From positions 1-17,973 of the forward strand of contig JAFYRB010000073.1 of the NCBI GenBank assembly GCA_017559615.1: a stretch of 17,973 nt of DNA, written 5' to 3'. Within the stretch, counting starts at the first letter, position 1. Every line of letters starts with the position of its first letter. Shown here piece by piece: positions 7,249 through 12,845 of the stretch. Position numbers and translations under genes: made by a program. This stretch comes from Alistipes sp. (GTDB taxonomy: Bacteria; Bacteroidota; Bacteroidia; Bacteroidales; Rikenellaceae). Below the pieces are notes generated by a model. It did no database searches and was not told where the DNA came from. It worked only from the letters and a program-made list of their open reading frames with translations.

Positions 7249-7656
7249 TTATAGTTTTTTAAGAGTTATAGTACCCACATCCACCGAGCAGCTTCCCGAG
7301 AATCCCCACTCGTCGGGCTTCGTCGCAGGAGCCACTTTGTCGGTGATATCAATCTCCTTGCTCTCGTACGTGCCACGATTATACTCGCCGTCGATATCCT
7401 CCACACATATAATCCATCTCTTGCGTGGCTCGGTGTAGGAGCGTGCGGCGATTTTACCATTGTGGTCGGTATATCCTGTGCGTCCCACAAACTCGGCATT
7501 CTCGGGGTAGAGGTGGATGCCCTGAATAGGCTCGCCAGCCTCATCTACTACTGTCGCACTGAACCAAATAACGTAGTATGGGTCGTGCTTCTCCTTCTCG
7601 CAACTCGCGCTCATAAGAAGCGCGATAGCCATACATATATATAATAGTCGTTTCAT
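7249..7656 (-). CDS. Radical SAM-associated putative lipoprotein, paralogue 3
   Basis: This 135-residue protein starts at the ATG at 7656, which gives a proper lipoprotein signal: MKR, a hydrophobic stretch, then SASC with Cys19 followed by acidic/charged EKEKHD. A longer in-frame reading upstream would run through the preceding gene and lacks a signal. The core TVVDEAGEPIQGIHL (36-50) matches the other paralogues, and the shared motif appears as DIDGEYNRGTYE (87-98), where Arg and Thr-Tyr replace Gly and Glu-Phe. EIDITDKV (101-108) parallels the EMDISDKV of paralogues 1 and 2. Unlike those, it has extra Cys84 and Cys123 and no acidic tail. It begins 2 nt after the stop of paralogue 2 and ends 6 nt before paralogue 4. 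Confidence 0.88.
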   Translation of the reverse strand: MKRLLYICMAIALLMSASCEKEKHDPYYVIWFSATVVDEAGEPIQGIHLYPENAEFVGRTGYTDHNGKIAARSYTEPRKRWIICVEDIDGEYNRGTYESKEIDITDKVAPATKPDEWGFSGSCSVDVGTITLKKL

Positions 7657-7658
7657 AA

Positions 7659-8126
7659 TTACTCCTCCTCGGTTGTGTTCTCCTCCTCTTGAGCATCCTC
7701 GCTCTTGAGAGTCATTGTGACATCGCCAAGCTCTGCGACATAGGTTCCTTCGTTCCATCTACCATCGCCCTCCTTGGTCTGTACTACCTTATCCGAGATA
7801 TCCATCTCGAGGGCCTCGAACTCTCCTCCGTTCTGTGGCCCGTCATTATCGTAGAAGACCACCTCATATTGAGTATCTGGCCAGATGTAACTGCCGTATG
7901 CGTCGATATTACCGAGGTAATTGGATACGCCTGTGCGGTCATCGAAGTAGTCGCCATCTTTTGTTCTTACCTCAATGCCCTGAATAGGATTACCCTTCTC
8001 ATCCACTACGCGAGCCTTAAGTGAGAAAGTTACGTGTGGCACGCCGTACTCGCAAGGTCCAAGTTCCTTAGCCTCCTCACATCCAAACCCAAGCAGTGCC
8101 AAAAGTATGTATATAAGCTTTTTCAT
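7659..8126 (-). CDS. Radical SAM-associated putative lipoprotein, paralogue 2
   Basis: This 155-residue protein has a short signal MKKLIYILLALLGFGC with anchor Cys16, then EEAKELGPCEYGVPH. It shares the core LKARVVDEKGNPIQGIEV, the segment DRTGVSNYLGNIDAYG, the motif DNDGPQNGGEFE (93-104), then ALEMDISDKVVQT and a terminal acidic tail EEENTTEEE. It is closely similar to paralogue 1 over its whole length, and their last 86 coding nucleotides are identical except at the stop codon (TAA here, TAG there), which points to recent tandem duplication or gene conversion. It sits 54 nt after paralogue 1 and 2 nt before paralogue 3. It is probably a periplasmic or surface lipoprotein; the activity is unknown. 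Confidence 0.88.
   Translation of the reverse strand: MKKLIYILLALLGFGCEEAKELGPCEYGVPHVTFSLKARVVDEKGNPIQGIEVRTKDGDYFDDRTGVSNYLGNIDAYGSYIWPDTQYEVVFYDNDGPQNGGEFEALEMDISDKVVQTKEGDGRWNEGTYVAELGDVTMTLKSEDAQEEENTTEEE
7660..7745. repeat. Direct repeat copy A, 86 bp, identical to 8182-8267
   Basis: By eye, 7660-7745 and 8182-8267 are identical over 86 bp, at an offset of 522 nt. They encode the C-terminal ends of lipoprotein paralogues 2 and 1. Similarity continues beyond it with scattered substitutions through most of both genes. Confidence 0.85.
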
Positions 8127-8180
8127 AGTAATGGTGTTTTAGGTGATTACTTATATATATAATATAATAGTTGCTTTGAA

Positions 8181-8633
8181 CTACTCCTCCTCGGTTGTGT
8201 TCTCCTCCTCTTGAGCATCCTCGCTCTTGAGAGTCATTGTGACATCGCCAAGCTCTGCGACATAGGTGCCGCCGTTCCAATTGCCGTCGCCCTCCTCGGT
8301 TTGTACCACCTTATCCGAGATATCCATCTCGAGGGCCTCGAACTCGCCACCATTCAGCGGTCCGTCAATGTCGTAGAAGACCACCTCATATTGATGGCCT
8401 GGCCAGAAACCGCCGTGTGCGTCGATATTACCGAGGTAATCGGATACGCCTGTGCGGTCAGTAAAGTAGCCGCCCTCCTTTGATCTCACCTCAATGCCCT
8501 GAATAGGGTTGCCCGCCTCATCTACCACGCGCGCCTTAAGTGAGAATGATATGTGTGGTGAGCCGTACATAACCATTCCAATATCGCAGCTAACTCCGAG
8601 AAGTGCGAGCAGAAGGTAAATAAACTTTTTCAT
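8181..8633 (-). CDS. Radical SAM-associated putative lipoprotein, paralogue 1
   Basis: This is a 150-residue protein and the first gene of the operon. Signal MKKFIYLLLALLGVSC has anchor Cys16; Cys16 is the only cysteine. The mature part opens DIGMVMYGSPH, then LKARVVDEAGNPIQGIEV (carboxypeptidase-regulatory-like beta core), DRTGVSDYLGNIDAHG, the shared motif DIDGPLNGGEFE (88-99), EMDISDKVVQT, GTYVAELGDVTMTLK and an acidic EEENTTEEE tail. D-x-D-G-x-x-N resembles calcium-loop spacing, so metal binding is a possible role beside being a modification site. The start is the first ATG after a strong TTTG-N20-TAATTTTG promoter, giving a leader of about 25 nt. Confidence 0.88.
   Translation of the reverse strand: MKKFIYLLLALLGVSCDIGMVMYGSPHISFSLKARVVDEAGNPIQGIEVRSKEGGYFTDRTGVSDYLGNIDAHGGFWPGHQYEVVFYDIDGPLNGGEFEALEMDISDKVVQTEEGDGNWNGGTYVAELGDVTMTLKSEDAQEEENTTEEE
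8182..8267. repeat. Direct repeat copy B, 86 bp, identical to 7660-7745
   Basis: This is the partner of copy A within lipoprotein paralogue 1. The identity stops at the stop codon on one side and is broken at the equivalent of codon V-P/V-P-P (GGTTCC against GGTGCC) on the other. Confidence 0.85.
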
Positions 8634-8666
8634 AATAAACTATTTTTTTTGTTCGTTTCTTTACTG

Positions 8667-8698
8667 CAAAATTACCAAATAAATAGGCCTTCGCCAAA
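8667..8698 (-). promoter_or_regulatory. Strong Bacteroidetes-type promoter of the lipoprotein/radical SAM operon
   Basis: On the minus strand TTTG (8695-8698) is followed by a 20-nt spacer and TAATTTTG (8667-8674), a full match to TTTG-N19-21-TAnnTTTG. Predicted transcription starts near 8660, about 27 nt before the ATG at 8633. Confidence 0.8.
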
Positions 8699-8738
8699 TT
8701 TTTAGAGCAAAAGTTTTTCCAGATTCGACTTTGTAACT

Positions 8739-8846
8739 ATCAGTAAATCAGCGATATAAGCAGTGGTCAAAATACTGATTTTTCAACTTGCTGATTATCA
8801 GTGAGTTACACACATAGCATTTAAAGTATTGAAAATCAGTGAGTTG
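8739..8846. repeat. Intergenic cluster of ATCAGTRA elements and a CTGATTATCAG palindrome
   Basis: ATCAGTAA (8739-8746), ATCAGTGAGTTA (8797-8808) and ATCAGTGAGTTG (8835-8846) are near-repeats. CTGATTATCAG (8791-8801) is a perfect odd palindrome overlapping the second. ACTGATTTTTCAA (8774-8786) is an imperfect inverted partner of TTGAAAATCAGT (8829-8840). The cluster fills the AT-rich gap between the divergent lipoprotein and ispG promoters, where operator sites or a decayed repeat element would both be plausible. No gene is seen in this gap. Confidence 0.5.
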
Positions 8847-8889
8847 TAATATAGTTGCGATTTTCGATAGCGAAACCAATAAAAAAAGT

Positions 8890-8897
8890 TAACTTTG
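8890..8897 (+). promoter_or_regulatory. Promoter -7 box of ispG-recO
   Basis: TAACTTTG fits TAnnTTTG and lies 19 nt before the ATG of ispG, so the leader is very short (about 13 nt). No TTTG is found at the expected -33 spacing; the nearest is TTTC at 8862-8865 with a 24-nt spacer. Confidence 0.5.
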
Positions 8898-8916
8898 CAA
8901 AAACAAACTCTTTTTT

Positions 8917-10401
8917 ATGGGAACAACACTAAAATATAGCCGTCGACTATCGCACGAAGTTAGCTTCGGAGGTGTAACAATAGGTGGCAAAAATCCTATT
9001 GCGGTGCAGTCTATGGCAAACACCCCAACTGCCGATGTGGAGCGTAGCGTCGAGCAGACAATACGCATTGCCGATGCTGGTGCAGAGATAGTGCGTCTTA
9101 CGGCGCAAGGTCGCAAGGAGGGCGAGGCACTAAAGCCTATTATAGCGGAGTTGCGTGAGCGAGGATGCCGCGCAGCGATAGTTGCCGATATCCACTTTAC
9201 GCCCGAGATTGCGATGATGGCTGCCGAGGTGGTGGATAAGGTGCGTATCAATCCTGGTAACTTCCGTACCTCGAATGGCGAGTTGGAGAACCTTATAAAT
9301 ATATGTAAGCGACGTGGCGTGGCGTTGCGCATTGGCGTTAACCACGGCTCACTCGCAAAGCGCATCTTCGACCAGTGGGGTGACACGCCCGAGGGTATGG
9401 TGGCCTCGGCAATGGAGTTCCTGCATATGTGTCGTAGCGCGAATTTCGATGACGTGGTGGTGTCGATGAAGTCGAGCAATACACGTGTTATGGTTCACGC
9501 CTACCGCCTATTGGTGGAGGCTATGGCGCGTGAGGGTATGACCTACCCGCTACATCTCGGTGTTACGGAGGCAGGCGATGGCATCGAGGGACGCATAAAG
9601 AGTGCTGTGGGTATAGGAGCATTGCTCGCGGATGGCATTGGCGATACGTTGCGTGTCTCGCTTACGGAGGCTCCCGAGAATGAGGTGCCCGTAGGCCGTA
9701 TCTTGGCGGAGTACTTCGTGGGACGCACTGCGGAGTTTGAGGTGGAGAACGTGGAGAGTTACTCGCCAACAGAGTTTAAGCCTCGCACTGCGGCACGCCC
9801 TATAATCCATACGGAGCTTACGGCGGAATATGATGTTGTGGAGGCCGTTAGCGATAACCCTACGCACGAGTGGCGAGCAGCGATATTGCGATGCGACGAT
9901 GGCCGTGCGAAGGTACTAAAACGAAGATACGAAGGCACTGATCGCGAGCGTGTTGCAATCTTTGCGGCAGCAGATATGGGACAGTTGCTTATTGATGGTC
10001 TTGCCGAGGGTGTGTGGGTAGATGCCCCTGAGTTGGATGCTAAAACTGTGGAGGATATAGAGCTTATGTTGCTTCAGGCGGCACGTCTGCGTTTCTCACG
10101 TACGGAGTATATTGCTTGTCCAAGTTGTGGTCGCACGCTCTATGATATTGAGTCGACGTTGGCAGCGATAAAGTCGCGCACGTCACATCTTAAGGATTTG
10201 AAAATCGGCGTTATGGGCTGTATCGTAAATGGCCCTGGCGAGATGGCAGATGCCGATTATGGCTATGTAGGCTCGTCGCCCGAGCATATCACGCTCTATC
10301 GTGGCCGTGAGATTGTGGCGCGTAACATCCACCAGTCGGAGGCTATCGACCACCTTATCGAGATTATAAAGCGCGATGGTCGCTGGCACGACCCAGAGTA
10401 G
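8917..10401 (+). CDS. ispG: 4-hydroxy-3-methylbut-2-enyl diphosphate synthase (flavodoxin)
   Basis: IspG (GcpE) converts methylerythritol cyclodiphosphate to HMBPP, the penultimate step of the MEP isoprenoid pathway, in the cytosol. The N-terminal TIM barrel (about 1-280) shows VTIGGKNPIAVQSMANTPTAD, KVRINPGN, LRIGVNHGSL and LHLGVTEAGDG. The C-terminal cluster domain carries Cys401 and Cys404 (CPSCGRT), Cys435 and Glu442 (GCIVNGPGE), the [4Fe-4S] ligands and catalytic Glu of the family. Between them (about 285-395) is an inserted domain, as in plants and Bacteroidota, but at 494 residues the protein is intermediate between E. coli (372) and the roughly 600-residue forms usual in this phylum. 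recO follows after 2 nt. Confidence 0.96.
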   Translation: MGTTLKYSRRLSHEVSFGGVTIGGKNPIAVQSMANTPTADVERSVEQTIRIADAGAEIVRLTAQGRKEGEALKPIIAELRERGCRAAIVADIHFTPEIAMMAAEVVDKVRINPGNFRTSNGELENLINICKRRGVALRIGVNHGSLAKRIFDQWGDTPEGMVASAMEFLHMCRSANFDDVVVSMKSSNTRVMVHAYRLLVEAMAREGMTYPLHLGVTEAGDGIEGRIKSAVGIGALLADGIGDTLRVSLTEAPENEVPVGRILAEYFVGRTAEFEVENVESYSPTEFKPRTAARPIIHTELTAEYDVVEAVSDNPTHEWRAAILRCDDGRAKVLKRRYEGTDRERVAIFAAADMGQLLIDGLAEGVWVDAPELDAKTVEDIELMLLQAARLRFSRTEYIACPSCGRTLYDIESTLAAIKSRTSHLKDLKIGVMGCIVNGPGEMADADYGYVGSSPEHITLYRGREIVARNIHQSEAIDHLIEIIKRDGRWHDPE

Positions 10402-10403
10402 CG

Positions 10404-11138
10404 ATGGCTATTACGTTGAAGTCATATAAGGCACGTGGCATTGTTCTCGGCACACTGAAGTATGGCGAGAAGGGTGTCGTTGTGCATATGTTGACCGATG
10501 TCTGTGGCCGCCAAAGTTATATGGTGCAGGGTGTGCGTCCTACGGCGCGAGGCTCGAAGATGGCACTTCTGCAACCTATGTTTGCCGTTGAGTTCGAGGG
10601 TCTTACATCTACGAAGATGTCGATGCACCGCCTCAAAGATTTAGTGCCAGGTATGGTGCTGCAAAGCACTCCTTTCGACGTTCGTAAATCTACGATGGCG
10701 CTCTTTATGGCCGAGGTATTGTATCGTCTGGTTAAGGAGAGCGAGCCAGGCTCGGAACTTTTCGACTTTGTGTGGGCCTCGGTTGGTGCGCTCGATGCTT
10801 TGGAGGAGGGTATTGCGAATTTCCACCTCTGGTTTTTGGCAAACCTCAGCCGTCCGTTAGGCTTCTCGCCCGATAATGAGTATATGGATGGTGCGTGGTT
10901 GGATATCCGCGATGGACACTTTACGCATAACGTCCTGATTCCAAGTGCATCACTATCGCCCGAGAATGCCCGTATTCTGCACGATATGCTCGAGTGTGAC
11001 ATTCGCTATCTTGGTGAGATAGGACTAAATCGTGAGGAGCGCGCTTCGTTTCTTGAGGCGATGCTCAAGTATTATGCCTTCCATCTTGATGCTATAAACT
11101 CCGTAGAGTCGCTACGAATATTGAGAGAAGTTTTCTAA
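10404..11138 (+). CDS. recO: DNA repair protein RecO
   Basis: This 244-residue recombination mediator acts with RecR (and RecF) to load RecA on SSB-coated ssDNA and anneals complementary strands. The N-terminal OB-fold (1-80) opens with KSYKARGIVLGTLKYGEKGVVVHMLTD, then GRQSYMVQGVR and LLQPMF, characteristic of RecO. The C-terminal part is helical, with FHLWFLANLSRPLGFSP. The four zinc-finger cysteines of the Deinococcus-type protein are absent (only Cys35 and one further Cys are present). The start ATG follows the ispG stop by 2 nt, so translation is likely coupled. It is the last gene before a bidirectional terminator. Confidence 0.9.
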   Translation: MAITLKSYKARGIVLGTLKYGEKGVVVHMLTDVCGRQSYMVQGVRPTARGSKMALLQPMFAVEFEGLTSTKMSMHRLKDLVPGMVLQSTPFDVRKSTMALFMAEVLYRLVKESEPGSELFDFVWASVGALDALEEGIANFHLWFLANLSRPLGFSPDNEYMDGAWLDIRDGHFTHNVLIPSASLSPENARILHDMLECDIRYLGEIGLNREERASFLEAMLKYYAFHLDAINSVESLRILREVF

Positions 11139-11152
11139 CAAGGCTACTTCTA

Positions 11153-11192
11153 AAAAAAAGAAGAGAGGCTGTCCGATTGGACAACCTCTTTT
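11153..11192. terminator. Bidirectional terminator between recO and the CotH-type gene
   Basis: AGAGGCTGTCC (11164-11174) pairs with GGACAACCTCT (11179-11189) with one C-A mismatch and a 4-nt loop. TTTT follows on plus; CTTCTTTTTTTT follows on minus. It therefore serves both convergent genes. The stem core is the same as in the hairpin at 5762-5793. Confidence 0.88.
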
Positions 11193-11199
11193 ATCGTTA

Positions 11200-12714
11200 T
11201 TACTGTTTAGGTATCGACTGCGCCTTAACCTTAAAGAAGTTCATCGATGAGCCAGCATCGAGGATGCGGTAGTCGTAGATGTTTCCCCAACCCGCAGGGC
11301 GGTCCTTAATCTCGCAATCCTCCTCCGTATCGTTAACAACATAGTCACGAATCATAGCGTGCCAAGTGTTGATACGCGCGATAGAGGCCTCATAGTGGAA
11401 GAGTCCCTTTGCAGGGTCGCACAACTCGTTAAGAGCCTCGACATAGATTTTGCGATAATCCTCATATTTGAGAATCTTGCCGATAAGAGGGTTCTTATTC
11501 GTATCGCCCCACTGAAGCGGATCGTGACGTCCCGAGTCGCTCTGCACACCGCAGTTTAGTGACGTGCCGAGGGTGTTGTCGTAGTCGAACGGTATGAAGA
11601 AGAATTTGTAGTTGTTCTTATCCGATGAATTGAAGTAGATGTAGTAGTTATTCTGGTTATTCCAGTAGTCATCCCACATTCCCACAACCACGTTTACGGC
11701 GTAGGTGCGTAGCAATAGACGCACGTCACATACCTTCGCAATCCAATCGTGAAACTCCTGTCCCTCGAGGCGTGTGAGGTTCTTGGTGAACTCTCGAAGC
11801 TGCTCCTTCGCTGCCTCGAAATTCTCGATGTTGCTCTTTAGCTCATAGGTAAAGTTATTGCCCGAGTCATCATCGTAGTGTATCCACGCATTGTTGATGT
11901 CATTATAGTTGAGGCTTGCACCCCAGCGACACTTCCAGAGGTTGTGCTTATGGTCGCCAAACAAATCCTTGCGCTTCTTAACATACTTATCGTCAATAGC
12001 CTCCAGCATCTCGTAAACGCCATAGTACGCTGGCTCCTTATCTCCCTCGACGTGAATCCACAATCGGCAGTAGGAGCTATAGACTGCGGTCCAAATGCCA
12101 AAGCGGCGGAAGAGGTCGTAGCAGTACAACTCACGGCAGTAGGCGCGGTCATCCTTATGCCACTTGAGGTGGAGCTTACGTACGTTGTGCAGCTCGTGAG
12201 CATCGTCCTTCTGGTATTTGCGCAGGTTGAGCATAAAGTGGCAGTGGTGCCAGTCAGCCTCATCTCTGCGGTGCATCTCGCCACCATTACCCTCAGGACG
12301 GCGACGTGAGGTGTTGCCACGAAGACGTAGTCCCGCATCCTCGAAGTTGTGTGTCTCGCCCTTCGACTTAAACTCCGCATCGCAGTGTACGTAGGTTGGA
12401 GTGTCGCTATTCTGGTCAAAGGCCATAAGTAGGTCGTTCCACTCCTCTTCGCTGATTGTAATGCGAATCTCGGGTAGGGTGTTCATATCGAATACCCACG
12501 CCAACTCGCCTGCCGCCCACTCGGTATTAGGGTAGTCGGGGGTTACGGGTCCTGGCTCTGGTTCGGGATTTGGCGTTGGCTCCTCCTCGTCATCCTTGTT
12601 GTCCGGCTCCTCGGTGTTGTCGTCAGGAATTATGAACTCATTCTCTGGTGCGCAGCCCACAATCGCAAATGACATAAGTAGGAGTAGGGCTATATTTCTA
12701 AATATCTGCTTCAT
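11200..12714 (-). CDS. CotH kinase family lipoprotein
   Basis: A 504-residue predicted lipoprotein: signal MKQIFRNIALLLLMSFAIVG with anchor Cys21, then a disordered acidic/proline linker (about 25-60, rich in D, E and P with PNPEPEPGP). The rest is a CotH-type domain, an atypical protein-kinase fold first known from Bacillus spore coats. Seen motifs: LPEIRITISEEEWNDLL, GLRLRGNTSRR, a Cys/Trp-rich middle, YYGVYEMLEAIDDKYVKKR (corresponding to the family's E-x-ID-x(n)-R segment), and FIPFDYDNTLGTSLNC (DYD motif, metal/catalytic region). It stands alone, with its own -7 box at 12735-12742 and terminator. In this phylum such proteins occur on the cell surface and their substrates are mostly unknown; kinase activity here is not shown. 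Confidence 0.88.
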   Translation of the reverse strand: MKQIFRNIALLLLMSFAIVGCAPENEFIIPDDNTEEPDNKDDEEEPTPNPEPEPGPVTPDYPNTEWAAGELAWVFDMNTLPEIRITISEEEWNDLLMAFDQNSDTPTYVHCDAEFKSKGETHNFEDAGLRLRGNTSRRRPEGNGGEMHRRDEADWHHCHFMLNLRKYQKDDAHELHNVRKLHLKWHKDDRAYCRELYCYDLFRRFGIWTAVYSSYCRLWIHVEGDKEPAYYGVYEMLEAIDDKYVKKRKDLFGDHKHNLWKCRWGASLNYNDINNAWIHYDDDSGNNFTYELKSNIENFEAAKEQLREFTKNLTRLEGQEFHDWIAKVCDVRLLLRTYAVNVVVGMWDDYWNNQNNYYIYFNSSDKNNYKFFFIPFDYDNTLGTSLNCGVQSDSGRHDPLQWGDTNKNPLIGKILKYEDYRKIYVEALNELCDPAKGLFHYEASIARINTWHAMIRDYVVNDTEEDCEIKDRPAGWGNIYDYRILDAGSSMNFFKVKAQSIPKQ

Positions 12715-12734
12715 AACTATCTGTTTCTATGCGA

Positions 12735-12742
12735 CAAATTTA
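12735..12742 (-). promoter_or_regulatory. Promoter -7 box of the CotH-type gene
   Basis: The minus strand carries TAAATTTG (matches TAnnTTTG) 20 nt before the ATG at 12714. No good -33 TTTG at the expected spacing, so the evidence is the box and its position only. Confidence 0.45.
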
Positions 12743-12806
12743 CGAAACTTTTTTGGAACTATGCTATTTTCTGCTCGAAGGAGTTACATATATCATATTT
12801 TTTGCT

Positions 12807-12814
12807 TAACTTTG
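12807..12814 (+). promoter_or_regulatory. Promoter -7 box of the glutamine synthetase-dprA-tatD operon
   Basis: TAACTTTG matches TAnnTTTG and lies 31 nt before the chosen ATG at 12846. The -33 position holds only GTTA/TTAC. It is divergent from the CotH-type promoter. Confidence 0.5.
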
Positions 12815-12845
12815 GAGTAACGTTGTTTCATTAATCTTGATTACT

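Noticed and set aside
7657..7758. Upstream extension of lipoprotein paralogue 3 to 7758
   Set aside because: The added 34 residues are Arg/Cys-rich, read through the end of paralogue 2 in another frame and would bury the signal peptide. The ATG at 7656 fits a lipoprotein.
8889..9479. Antisense ORF of 196 residues over the ispG promoter and 5' half
   Set aside because: ispG is certain in this stretch; the antisense translation shows no recognisable domain and would span the ispG promoter.
10517..11002. Antisense ORF of 161 residues inside recO
   Set aside because: It is a shadow of recO with no domain features and no upstream signals.
12837..12845. TTG start adding three residues to the glutamine synthetase-family protein
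   Set aside because: The ATG at 12846 is available, gives a normal N-terminus and does not need a rare start codon.
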